NCBI RefSeq assembly: GCF_046630315.1
Contig: NZ_LQBD01000033.1
Span: 62,001 to 126,000, forward strand
Direction: 5' to 3'
DNA: 64,000 nucleotides
Source of the DNA: Brucella anthropi_A
GTDB lineage: Bacteria; Pseudomonadota; Alphaproteobacteria; Rhizobiales; Rhizobiaceae
Part shown: positions 1-10,056 of the stretch, in pieces
Numbering within the stretch: position 1 is the first letter of the stretch
Layout of the letters: the number at the start of each line of letters is the position of its first letter
Notes under the pieces: generated by a model
What the model saw: the letters and a program-made list of their open reading frames with translations, nothing else
Told to the model about the DNA's origin: nothing
Database searches by the model: none
Translations under genes and position numbers: made by a program

Positions 1-369
1 ATTGTCGAGGCAAAGGCGAGCCGCGGCGAAGAAGTTCTCAACAAGGTGCTGGATACGGATGAGGGCGCACGTCGTCTGGGCGAAGTGGCGCTGGTGCCGC
101 ATTCCTCGCCGATCTCGCAGAGCGGACTTCTGTTCTACAACACCCTGTTCGATGAAAATGCCGCAAGCCACATTGCGCTTGGCCAGTGCTATTCCAAGTG
201 TTTCATCGATGGCGCAAAGCTGACGCCGGAACAGATCAGGGCGCAGGGCGGCAATTCGAGCCTGATCCATATCGACTGGATGATCGGTTCGGGCGAAATC
301 GACGTCGATGGCATCAATGCGGACGGAACCCGCGAGCCGGTGATGCGCGGCGGTGAATGGGCAAACTGA
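1..369 (+). CDS. M29-family aminopeptidase, C-terminal part
   Basis: Reading frame open from base 1 to a TGA at 367-369; the start lies outside the window. The roughly 120 visible residues match the C-terminus of M29 (AmpS/PepS/aminopeptidase T) metallo-aminopeptidases. The segments SHIALGQCY and SLIHIDWMIGSGEIDVDG carry the His and His-x-Asp residues that in this family bind the two catalytic metal ions. Family members are cytosolic enzymes that remove N-terminal residues from peptides. A strong hairpin terminator follows at 384-409. Only family-level assignment is possible. Confidence 0.85.
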   Translation: MVEAKASRGEEVLNKVLDTDEGARRLGEVALVPHSSPISQSGLLFYNTLFDENAASHIALGQCYSKCFIDGAKLTPEQIRAQGGNSSLIHIDWMIGSGEIDVDGINADGTREPVMRGGEWAN

Positions 370-383
370 TCATCGCGCAACAG

Positions 384-409
384 AAAGGCCGGGGCTTTCC
401 CGGCCTTTT
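384..409. terminator. Terminator between the aminopeptidase gene and dps
   Basis: A 10-bp perfect stem (AAAGGCCGGG with CCCGGCCTTT, loop GCTTT) lies between convergent genes. T-runs flank the stem on both strands, so it can serve both the aminopeptidase gene and dps. Confidence 0.8.
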
Positions 410-425
410 CACTGCCTCTTCGAGG

Positions 426-923
426 TTAGTTCTTTTCCTGAACATGGGCCTCAAGGAACCATAGGGCCTTGTCGAGGCTGCGCGATGCGGCGGTGAAAAT
501 ATCTGCCGTATCGTCATCGCCCGCGTCGTCCGCATCCTTGATCGACTGGCGCAAGAGATTGGCAACATCGCCATAACGCTCGATCAGCGCCAGCAGATGA
601 TCGTGAACGGCATAGATGTCGGTCGGGTAAGGCTTCAGCTTGGTTTCCTTCGCCACGACCTGCGTGGTGCCATAGGCTGTCCCGCCGATCTGCACGGCAC
701 GCTCGGCAATAGTATCGACATGGTTGTCGAGATCGGTGCGGAAGCCATCGAGCATTTCGTGAACGGCGATGAATTGCGGCCCCTTGAGGTTCCAGTGCGC
801 CTGTTTGGTGATGAGGGCAAGATCGATTGTCGCGGCCAGATTTTCATTAAGCAGCGCGATCATTGTCGTCTTCGTATTGGAAGGAAGATCGTTGCGGGTT
901 GCATGCATCGACTTCTTGGACAT
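426..923 (-). CDS. dps: Dps-family DNA-binding ferritin
   Basis: 165 residues, normal Dps length. Dps proteins form dodecamers that oxidise and store iron using hydrogen peroxide and protect DNA during stress. The intersubunit ferroxidase ligands are visible as His43, His55, Asp70 and Glu74, with the exact 12-15-4 spacing of the family (segment QAHWNLKGPQF onward). The N-terminus MSKKSMHATRNDLPSNTK is polar and basic, suitable for DNA contact. The ATG at 923 is preceded by GAGGA at a sensible distance. The gene is monocistronic and convergent with the aminopeptidase gene. No OxyR or Fur site was identified with confidence upstream. Confidence 0.93.
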   Translation of the reverse strand: MSKKSMHATRNDLPSNTKTTMIALLNENLAATIDLALITKQAHWNLKGPQFIAVHEMLDGFRTDLDNHVDTIAERAVQIGGTAYGTTQVVAKETKLKPYPTDIYAVHDHLLALIERYGDVANLLRQSIKDADDAGDDDTADIFTAASRSLDKALWFLEAHVQEKN

Positions 924-1010
924 TGTATCCTCATATCCTTTTGCTCAATCTGGGCTTGGAAGCGGCTGGAGGACGCCGCTCGCAGTCGGCGGGCAGCGGT
1001 TCCAAACGTA

Positions 1011-1122
1011 AACGAACCCGCCAGATCCTTATGAGGTTCGTTGCCAGATGGGACTTTGTTGCCGTCAAGACGACGGAGAAACGTTCCCGCACCCGCGAGG
1101 AAAACGCAGGCCTGCGTTTTTT
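1011..1122 (+). ncRNA. Candidate small RNA between dps and tsaB
   Basis: The 301-base gap between divergent dps and tsaB has no credible gene, yet holds an 8-bp inverted repeat (AACGAACC 1011-1018, GGTTCGTT 1035-1042) followed by a terminator-like hairpin at 1101-1122: a perfect 20-base palindrome, then TT, giving six consecutive T on the plus strand. No plus-strand gene lies upstream that it could terminate, so a short plus-strand transcript is the simplest reading. I could not identify its promoter, so the 5' end is unknown. Confidence 0.3.
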
Positions 1123-1224
1123 GTTCCGCCGGAAGGGTGAAAAACCGGACTTGATCCGGCCTTTGGACAAGACTTGGCCAAGACTCGACTTGTCGCGACG
1201 CAAAATCTGATTTACCCGGTTCGC

Positions 1225-1914
1225 ATGAAGATACTTGCGCTTGATACTGCCGCTTCGTGGTGTTCCGTTGCCGTCTATAACTCCGATGGCGATGTCGTGC
1301 TTGCCGACAGGAGTGAAAATATCGGCAAGGGACATGCGGAAGTGTTGATGGACTATGTCGAGCGCGCGCTGCTGCAAGCGAAACTGTCGCTGCGCGACAT
1401 GGATCGGGTGGCGGTCAATATAGGGCCGGGATCGTTTACCGGCGTTCGTATCGGTGTCTCGGCGGCGCGTGGTTTCGCGCTGGCGCTGGGCATTCCTGCC
1501 ATAGGGATCACAGCCTTCGAGGCGCTCGCCGCGCAAACGCATCTCACCTTGCCGGAACAGCCGGTGCTGGTCCTTCTCGACGCGCATCGCGGCGAGATTT
1601 ATGCGCAGGCATTCGATGCAAAGGGCCTGCCAGGCGCAAAGCCTCTGGTTCTGTCGCGGGAAGAAGCGGAAGTCCTTGCAGCGTCTCAAGCGGAAAATAC
1701 CGTTCTTGCAGGTTCCGCCGCCTCCGCGATCAACGAAGCAACCGGCGGCCGTCTCGCGCTTGGCCCTGAGGAGCCCACGGCGAAAATCGGTATCTATGCG
1801 CGTCTGGCGGGCCTGCGGGAGCCGGGCGATGCGCCGAAGCCGCTTTATATGCGCGGACCGGATGCAAAGCCGCAGGTCGGCTTCGCGCTGGCGCGCAAGG
1901 CTGACGGAGAATAG
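1225..1914 (+). CDS. tsaB: tRNA threonylcarbamoyladenosine biosynthesis protein TsaB
   Basis: 229 residues in the ASKHA-fold TsaB (YeaZ) family. TsaB partners TsaD and TsaE in making N6-threonylcarbamoyladenosine at A37 of ANN-decoding tRNAs. The N-terminus MKILALDTAASWCSVAV and the segment INIGPGSFTGVRIG-like (VNIGPGSFTGVRIGVSAARG) are the family signatures. I chose the ATG at 1225 because homologues begin with MxILALDT; an open frame extends upstream to 1174 but adds an unfamilial leader. It is followed directly by rimI (3-base gap), a common tsaB-rimI pairing. Confidence 0.93.
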   Translation: MKILALDTAASWCSVAVYNSDGDVVLADRSENIGKGHAEVLMDYVERALLQAKLSLRDMDRVAVNIGPGSFTGVRIGVSAARGFALALGIPAIGITAFEALAAQTHLTLPEQPVLVLLDAHRGEIYAQAFDAKGLPGAKPLVLSREEAEVLAASQAENTVLAGSAASAINEATGGRLALGPEEPTAKIGIYARLAGLREPGDAPKPLYMRGPDAKPQVGFALARKADGE

Positions 1915-1917
1915 CCG

Positions 1918-2418
1918 ATGATGGGCTTGCCGTTCGGCCGTTTCGGTCGCAGACAGGTTTCGGTGGAGCCATTGCGTGCCCAGGACAGTCACGCGATCCA
2001 GCGCATCCACGCGGTCGCTTTTCATCATGGCTGGAGTTCCGACGATCTCAGGTCACTGATCGCGCAGGATACGGTTTTCGGCTTCGTTGCCCGTGCGGAA
2101 GGCAAGCCAAATGATGCCTGTGGCTTTGTGCTGGCGCGTCTTGTGGCGGGAGAAGCGGAAATCCTGACGATTGCCGTCTCGCGCGATGTGCAGCGGCAGG
2201 GTGTCGGGCGCATGCTGATGGATGCCGTGCTGCGCCATCTCTATCAGGAGCGCGCCGAAACGCTGTTTCTGGAAGTAGATGAGGTCAATATCGCGGCACA
2301 GGCGCTTTATCGCCGCCTCGGCTTCCAGAAAGTCGGCGACCGTCCCGCTTATTACGAAACGGCGAACGGTCGTTCGGCGGCGCTGATCCTGCGGCGCGAC
2401 CTGAAGAGGCCTCAATGA
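1918..2418 (+). CDS. rimI: Ribosomal-protein-alanine N-acetyltransferase RimI-like (GNAT)
   Basis: 166 residues with a GNAT fold. The acetyl-CoA pyrophosphate-binding loop is visible as RDVQRQGVGRMLM (R/Q-x-x-G-x-G/A), followed by FLEVDEVNIAAQALYRRLGF, typical of RimI. RimI acetylates the N-terminal alanine of ribosomal protein S18; in rhizobia it sits next to tsaB, as here. A second ATG is at 1921; GGAGA at 1905-1909 suits the first. The stop overlaps the start of the next gene (ATGA at 2415), implying translational coupling. The substrate is inferred from family and context only. Confidence 0.88.
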   Translation: MMGLPFGRFGRRQVSVEPLRAQDSHAIQRIHAVAFHHGWSSDDLRSLIAQDTVFGFVARAEGKPNDACGFVLARLVAGEAEILTIAVSRDVQRQGVGRMLMDAVLRHLYQERAETLFLEVDEVNIAAQALYRRLGFQKVGDRPAYYETANGRSAALILRRDLKRPQ

Positions 2419-3218
2419 TCGGCGCGATCAGGATATTTCTGGTTGTCGCGGCCATGGTCGCGCTCAGCCTGTCGCTGATCCCGTTTCAATATCTGTTCCT
2501 GAAGCTGAAGAACGGCTGGAAGCGCCGCCTGCCCAATTTCTTCCATCGCGTTGTCGCGCGCCTGTTCGGCTTCCGCATCAGGACGGTCGGCAAATTGCAT
2601 GAGGGGCGTCCGCTTCTCCTTGTTTCCAACCATACGTCATGGAGCGATATCGTCATCCTTTCGGCGGTGGGGCAGGTGTCGTTCATTGCCAAATCCGAGG
2701 TGCGGGACTGGCCGGTTTTCGGCATGTTCGCCGTGTTGCAGCGCACGGTTTTCGTGGAGCGCGAACGGCGCGGCAAAACCGCCCGCCAGACTTCCGAAAT
2801 CGCCAACCGGCTGATTGCAGGCGATGCAATGGTGCTTTTTGCCGAAGGCACCACATCGGATGGCAATCGGGTGCTGCCATTCAAGACCGCGCTTTTCGGC
2901 GCAGCGCACGCGGCAATCCGTGAGGCGGGCGTGCCGGAGGTCGTGGTGCAGCCGGTGGCGATTGCTTATACGGGCGTGCATGGCATGGCCATGGGGCGCT
3001 ATCACCGCCCACTTGCCTCATGGCCGGGCGACGTCGAGCTGATGCCGCATCTGAAGGGCATTCTGCGCGAAGGCGCGATCGATGTGGAGGTACGCTTCGG
3101 CGAACCCGTCCTTGTCACGGCGGAGACGGACCGCAAGGCGCTCGCCCGCACGATGGAAAATCGGGTAAGGGCGCTGTTGCAAAGCGCGCTGCTTGGACGG
3201 GAAATCCCGGAAGCTTGA
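2415..3218 (+). CDS. plsC: 1-acyl-sn-glycerol-3-phosphate acyltransferase (PlsC family)
   Basis: 267 residues. The acyltransferase motif I is NHTSWSD (His73, Asp78) and motif III is EGTTS (144-148); between them lies the FVERER segment of motif II. PlsC transfers an acyl chain to lysophosphatidate, making phosphatidate for membrane phospholipids. The first 25 residues (AIRIFLVVAAMVALSLSLIPFQYLFL) form a hydrophobic anchor. Rhizobiales often have several PlsC paralogues (some, such as OlsA, make ornithine lipid), so the exact acceptor is not certain. Overlaps rimI by four bases. Confidence 0.88.
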   Translation: MIGAIRIFLVVAAMVALSLSLIPFQYLFLKLKNGWKRRLPNFFHRVVARLFGFRIRTVGKLHEGRPLLLVSNHTSWSDIVILSAVGQVSFIAKSEVRDWPVFGMFAVLQRTVFVERERRGKTARQTSEIANRLIAGDAMVLFAEGTTSDGNRVLPFKTALFGAAHAAIREAGVPEVVVQPVAIAYTGVHGMAMGRYHRPLASWPGDVELMPHLKGILREGAIDVEVRFGEPVLVTAETDRKALARTMENRVRALLQSALLGREIPEA

Positions 3219-3275
3219 AAAGCTGAGCAGATTGTCACCTTCCAAAATGGCGGCAAAAGCTGTAGATAGCCCCGC

Positions 3276-4679
<1,404 letters not shown>

Positions 4680-4837
4680 AGGCATGATGATGCCGAGGCA
4701 GAAAATTTCGGCGTCTTGAGTCGCTTGCCGGTAATCCTGTCGAGACTGTGATTGCAATGCGTGGACGGTCCGTGTTCACGCATAATCTGGTCTGAGAAGT
4801 CTGCAACTTTTCAGGATTGTGCCTTAAGGAGATACGG

Positions 4838-5899
<1,062 letters not shown>

Positions 5900-5936
5900 T
5901 CTTGCAATTGCCTGTTGGAATCACGATTTAAATAAT

Positions 5937-5967
5937 GCTGTCTGCCTTTTTGGCAGGCAGCTTTCTT
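5937..5967 (+). terminator. Hairpin between phoH and ybeY
   Basis: CTGCC (5942-5946), loop TTTTT, GGCAG (5952-5956), extended by a G-T wobble and four more pairs (GCTG 5937-5940 with CAGC 5958-5961), followed by TTTCTT. It has intrinsic-terminator form yet lies inside the miaB-phoH-ybeY gene run, so it may trim or attenuate transcription before ybeY. Confidence 0.6.
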
Positions 5968-6015
5968 ACAATTGAAAGGACGATGCGGTCTGCTGAAAGG
6001 CGACCGCCGCATAAC

Positions 6016-6522
6016 GTGTCAAATAACGCGATCCACATCGATATCATGATCGAAGCCGGCAATTGGCCGGATGAAGCGAGCCTTGAAAGTCTCGTGGGCA
6101 AATCGGTTCAAGCCGCCTGGAGCAATCTGGGTCTCCGGGACGCCAAAAGCGAACTGAGCGTGGTTTTCACCGACGACGCCTCTATCCAGACCCTGAACGC
6201 CGAATGGCGCGGCAAGGACAAGCCGACCAATGTTCTGTCCTTTCCGGCCTTTCCGGTGAAGGCCGGCTCGCAGCCGGGACCGATGCTTGGCGACATCATC
6301 ATCGCGCGCGAAACCGTGGAGCGCGAAGCCCGTGAAGAGGGCAAGCCGCTCGAAAATCACCTCACGCATCTCATCGTGCATGGCTTTTTGCACCTTTTGG
6401 GCTACGATCATGAAACCGATGAGGAAGCGGATGTGATGGAGGCGCGCGAGCGTGAAATCCTTCATGCTCTTGCCATTCCCGACCCTTATGCTGTATCCGA
6501 TGAGGACACGAACAACGATTGA
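6016..6522 (+). CDS. ybeY: Endoribonuclease YbeY, rRNA maturation factor
   Basis: 168 residues. YbeY is a zinc-dependent endoribonuclease for 16S rRNA 3'-end maturation and ribosome quality control. The metal site is seen near the C-terminus as HGFLHLLGYDHETD (His-x3-His-x5-His). The GTG at 6016 (MSNNAIHIDIMIEAGNW) fits family N-termini; an ATG at 5983 in frame would add 11 residues and its AAAGGA is only two bases away, so the start remains uncertain. Followed by the corC-like gene with almost no gap. Confidence 0.9.
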   Translation: MSNNAIHIDIMIEAGNWPDEASLESLVGKSVQAAWSNLGLRDAKSELSVVFTDDASIQTLNAEWRGKDKPTNVLSFPAFPVKAGSQPGPMLGDIIIARETVEREAREEGKPLENHLTHLIVHGFLHLLGYDHETDEEADVMEAREREILHALAIPDPYAVSDEDTNND

Positions 6523-6524
6523 CC

Positions 6525-7643
6525 ATGGCTGACCAAACATCGCACCCTCCGTCCGCTGGCGAAAACCGCAGCGAGACCCAAGACGCCGAAGGGCAAAGTA
6601 CGCAGCGGCCCGTCGTGGCCGAAAAGCGCTCCCTCTTGTCCAATATTTTCCCGTTCATGCGTTCGCGCCAATCCTCGTCGCTGCGCGAAGATCTGGCCGA
6701 TGCCCTCTCCAGCACGGCAAGCGAGCAGGATTCAGCATTTTCGCCCGAAGAAAAGGCGATGCTGCACAATATCCTTCGCCTGCGCGAAATCCGCGTCGAG
6801 GACGTGATGATTCCCCGCGCCGATGTCGAGGCGGTGGAAATCTCCACACCGCTGTGGGAAGTGCTGGAGCTTTTCGAAAAATCCGGCCATTCGCGTATGC
6901 CGGTCTATGCCGAGACGCTGGATGATCCGCGCGGCATGATCCATATCCGCGATGTTCTCAATTACATCACCAGGCAGGCCCGCCAGAAAACCGCGCGCCG
7001 CAGCAGCACGCGCAAGGCGACGGCGGAAGACAAGGCGGCCAAATTCGACATGGGGCGCATCGATCTCACCAGGACGATCGGTGAGCTCAATCTGATGCGC
7101 AAGGTCCTGTTCGTGCCGCCATCGATGATGGCGAGCGGATTGATGGCGCGCATGCAGGCCACCCATATCCAGATGGCGCTGGTCATCGACGAATATGGCG
7201 GCACCGACGGTCTGGTTTCGCTGGAAGACATTGTCGAAATGGTCGTCGGCGATATCGAAGACGAACATGACGACGAGGAAATCATGATCGCCGAAGAGGC
7301 CGACGGCGTGTTCGTCGTCGACGCGCGTGCCGATCTGGAAGAGCTGGCTGCGAAAATCGGCCCCTCCTTCGAGGCGGGCGAGCATGGCGAGGATGTCGAT
7401 ACGGTCGGTGGTCTTATCTTCTCGGTTCTGGGGCGCATTCCGGTTCGCGGCGAGGTGGTGCAGGCAATTCCGGGATACGAATTCCATGTGCTGGAAGTTG
7501 ATCCGCGCCGGGTGAAGAAAGTGCGCATTGTGCCGCTTTCCGCCGCTGACCGCCGACGCCAGCAGCGCGCTGTCGTTTCCGCCAAGCCTGGAGAACAGCC
7601 CGCAGAGGTTGAAGCCGCAACCGACGATCCCAAAGAGGCCTGA
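6525..7643 (+). CDS. corC: CBS-domain CorC/HlyC-family protein
   Basis: 372 residues. After a polar, low-complexity N-terminus come a tandem CBS pair (MIPRADVEAVEI to FEKSGHSRMPVY, then HIQMALVIDEYGGTDGLVSLEDIVE) and a C-terminal CorC_HlyC transporter-associated domain (DTVGGLIFSVLGRIPVRGEVV). There is no DUF21 membrane domain, as in E. coli CorC (YbeX), which is linked to magnesium/cobalt efflux and ribosome metabolism and is encoded beside ybeY and lnt. The start ATG lies two bases after the ybeY stop. An acidic stretch EDEHDDEEIMIAEEA separates the CBS and C-terminal domains. Confidence 0.88.
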   Translation: MADQTSHPPSAGENRSETQDAEGQSTQRPVVAEKRSLLSNIFPFMRSRQSSSLREDLADALSSTASEQDSAFSPEEKAMLHNILRLREIRVEDVMIPRADVEAVEISTPLWEVLELFEKSGHSRMPVYAETLDDPRGMIHIRDVLNYITRQARQKTARRSSTRKATAEDKAAKFDMGRIDLTRTIGELNLMRKVLFVPPSMMASGLMARMQATHIQMALVIDEYGGTDGLVSLEDIVEMVVGDIEDEHDDEEIMIAEEADGVFVVDARADLEELAAKIGPSFEAGEHGEDVDTVGGLIFSVLGRIPVRGEVVQAIPGYEFHVLEVDPRRVKKVRIVPLSAADRRRQQRAVVSAKPGEQPAEVEAATDDPKEA

Positions 7644-9241
7644 TGATCGAAAGGCTGGCGGGCAGGATCATTCTTTCGAGCGGCTGGCGTCGTGCGCTGG
7701 CCGCTTTTCTGAGCGGTGCCTTCGCCACGCTGACCCAGCCGCCATTCGATGTTTTTGTCGCGGGCTTCATCTCATTTCCCATTCTTGTCTGGCTGGTTGA
7801 CGGCGCCATCGCCAAAGCCGGTGCGGGTCCGCTGCGACGCCTCGTTCCCGCTGCCATGGTCGGCTGGTGGTTCGGTTTTGGCTATTTCGTCGCCGGATTG
7901 TGGTGGATCGGGACCGCGCTGCTGGTCGATGCGGACCAGTTCGCCTGGGCTTTGCCGCTCGCGGTTCTGGGCCTGCCCGCATTTCTGGCGCTGTTTTATG
8001 CGTTTGCGACTGCGGTTGCCCGCATCTTCTGGTCGGACGGTTTGGGACGCATCGTCGCGCTGGCCTTCGGTTTTGCGCTGGCGGAATGGCTGCGCCTTTT
8101 CCTTTTTACCGGCTTTCCGTGGAACGCCATCGGCTATGCCATCATGCCGACGCCGCTTCTGATGCAGTCGGTCGCCGTGCTCGGCCTTGTGGGAATGAGC
8201 GCGGTGGCTGTTTTCGTCTTTGCCGCACCGGCGCTTTTCATCGGCGGACGGCTTGCGAAGACGGGCATTGCAATAGCCCTGTTGCTCATCGCCGCTCATG
8301 TGGGCTTCGGGGCCTGGACGCTTTCAAAGGCTCCGGCCATCGGCGAGGAAAAAGGCTCGCTCGCAGTGCGTATCGTGCAGCCCTCCATTGCCCAGACCAT
8401 GAAATGGGACAATGCCGAGCGTCGGTCGATTTTCGACAGGCTGGTGTCGCTGACGGGCGAAGCGCCTGCCGAAGGCAAGCCGAAGCCCGATGTTATCATA
8501 TGGCCGGAAACGGCCGTTCCCTACATCCTGACATCGACGCCGGAAGCCCTTTCGCGCATTGGAGACGTCTTGCAGGAGGGGCAGGTTCTGCTCACCGGCG
8601 CCGTTCGCGAGGAGAAGGGAGCAGCGGGCGACGAGCCGCGCTATTACAATTCCATTTATACGATTGATGACCATGGCGTCATTGTCGACGCGGCTGACAA
8701 GGTGCACCTTGTCCCGTTCGGTGAATATCTCCCTTATGAAGGTTTTCTGCGCAGGCTTGGACTTCAGGAAGTGGTGGAAATGCCGGGCGGATTCACGGCT
8801 GGCACGTCGCGCCGGTCCTTGAATGTAAAGGATGGCCAGACTTTCCTGCCCCTGATCTGTTACGAAGCCATCTTCCCGGACGAACTGGGATATGTCGGCC
8901 AGAAAGCCACCGCCATCATCAACGTGACGAACGATGCGTGGTACGGCGATACGCCTGGCCCGTACCAGCATTTCCGTCAGGCGCAGCTGCGCGCCGTGGA
9001 ACAGGGATTGCCGCTCATTCGTGCAGCTAATAATGGTCTTTCCGCCGTCGTTGATGCTTATGGTCGAATCACCGATGGCCTCGCACATGATGCTGTCGGG
9101 GTCATCGATGCTTACCTACCGTCAGCGCGTGCACCATTTTGGGGCACGCCGCCCGGTCATCTGCAATCTATGGTGGTTCTGCTGGCCTTACTCGTGTTGA
9201 GCGTGGCTTTCCGGCTGCCAATCGGCAGGCGTTTTCATTGA
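7643..9241 (+). CDS. lnt: Apolipoprotein N-acyltransferase Lnt
   Basis: 532 residues. Lnt N-acylates the diacylglyceryl-cysteine of lipoproteins in the inner membrane. About seven hydrophobic segments cover residues 20-225, followed by a periplasmic nitrilase-fold domain with the catalytic triad Glu289 (IIWPETAVP), Lys353 (ADKVHLVPF) and Cys406 (LICYEAIFP); a final membrane helix ends the protein. The start overlaps the corC stop (TGATG at 7641-7645). The -35 of the next promoter overlaps the lnt stop codon. Confidence 0.96.
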   Translation: MIERLAGRIILSSGWRRALAAFLSGAFATLTQPPFDVFVAGFISFPILVWLVDGAIAKAGAGPLRRLVPAAMVGWWFGFGYFVAGLWWIGTALLVDADQFAWALPLAVLGLPAFLALFYAFATAVARIFWSDGLGRIVALAFGFALAEWLRLFLFTGFPWNAIGYAIMPTPLLMQSVAVLGLVGMSAVAVFVFAAPALFIGGRLAKTGIAIALLLIAAHVGFGAWTLSKAPAIGEEKGSLAVRIVQPSIAQTMKWDNAERRSIFDRLVSLTGEAPAEGKPKPDVIIWPETAVPYILTSTPEALSRIGDVLQEGQVLLTGAVREEKGAAGDEPRYYNSIYTIDDHGVIVDAADKVHLVPFGEYLPYEGFLRRLGLQEVVEMPGGFTAGTSRRSLNVKDGQTFLPLICYEAIFPDELGYVGQKATAIINVTNDAWYGDTPGPYQHFRQAQLRAVEQGLPLIRAANNGLSAVVDAYGRITDGLAHDAVGVIDAYLPSARAPFWGTPPGHLQSMVVLLALLVLSVAFRLPIGRRFH

Positions 9242-9266
9242 CAGACTAATATTGTTGCGATGTTAT
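9238..9266 (+). promoter_or_regulatory. Sigma-70-type promoter for the XRE gene
   Basis: TTGACA at 9238-9243 overlaps the lnt stop codon; a 17-base spacer leads to TGTTAT at 9261-9266. The -35 is a perfect consensus. It lies about 120 bases before the regulator gene and is the only good promoter seen in that gap. Confidence 0.55.
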
Positions 9267-9386
9267 GGCTTGGCGGCGACGGTTTTTGCGGAAAAATCGT
9301 CAGACTACCTTCCAAAACGTGTTGTTATCGCTGTTCAGACGAACAGGCATGAATGAAAGCTCGCAGCTGCGAGGAGTGACAGTTGT

Positions 9387-9794
9387 ATGATTGAGAATAA
9401 AAAGAAGCCCAACCCCATTGACGTGCATGTCGGCAGCCGCATCCGTCTTCGCCGTAACATGCTGGGCCTCAGTCAGGAAAAACTCGGCGAAAATCTCGGG
9501 ATTACCTTTCAGCAGATCCAGAAATACGAGAAAGGCACCAATCGCGTCGGTGCAAGCCGACTTCAGGCGATCTCGGCAATTCTGAACGTTCCGGTTTCCT
9601 TCTTTTTTGAAGATGCGCCAGGCTCTTCGCCCCAGGCCGGTTTTGCGGAAGACAATGAAGCAACCTATGTGGTCGACTTCCTGAATTCCAACGAAGGGGT
9701 CCAGCTGACCCGTGCCTTCACGAAGATTTCAGACCCGAAAGTGCGCCGCAAGATCATTGATCTGGTGAAGTCGCTCGCTGCGGACGCTGACTGA
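9387..9794 (+). CDS. XRE-family helix-turn-helix transcriptional regulator
   Basis: 135 residues. Residues about 16-70 form a Cro/CI helix-turn-helix (GSRIRLRRNMLGLSQEKLGENLGITFQQIQKYEKG, split by turns), followed by a short C-terminal region ending KVRRKIIDLVKSLAADAD. GAGGAG at 9371-9376 precedes the ATG. A related regulator upstream of metK is widespread in Rhizobiales; PhrR of Sinorhizobium, reported as low-pH and stress induced, belongs to this general type, but I cannot show orthology. Target genes are unknown. Own promoter at 9238. Confidence 0.9.
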   Translation: MIENKKKPNPIDVHVGSRIRLRRNMLGLSQEKLGENLGITFQQIQKYEKGTNRVGASRLQAISAILNVPVSFFFEDAPGSSPQAGFAEDNEATYVVDFLNSNEGVQLTRAFTKISDPKVRRKIIDLVKSLAADAD

Positions 9795-9970
9795 TTTCAT
9801 AGTGTAGAAAAGCTGAAATTGCGGGGCATAACCATGTCCCGCCGGATTTTGCGATTTGTGCGCCTTAACCCGCGGGAACTGCCGTCTGGAACGAAATTTC
9901 CCGCCAGGGCGCCGTCGCAACAAGATTATGCATTGACGGTCTGATCCCAACTTCGCTAACACATTACCGT

Positions 9971-9999
9971 GCCCGGAACGCTGAAAACCTGTTCCGGGC
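9971..9999 (+). terminator. Hairpin upstream of metK
   Basis: A perfect 9-bp GC-rich stem, GCCCGGAAC with GTTCCGGGC, loop GCTGAAAACCT. No T-run follows. It could end the XRE transcript by a stabilised 3' end or be part of the metK leader. It does not match the SAM riboswitch architectures that I know. Confidence 0.4.
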
Positions 10000-10056
10000 G
10001 CTACTGTGTTTCCATGGCGGAGATTTTCTCCGTTGGATTTTCAAGAGGGGTTACCC

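Noticed and set aside
9940..10056. SAM riboswitch upstream of metK
   Set aside because: Only one simple hairpin is seen; the conserved pseudoknot bases of SAM-II or SAM/SAH riboswitches were not found by eye.
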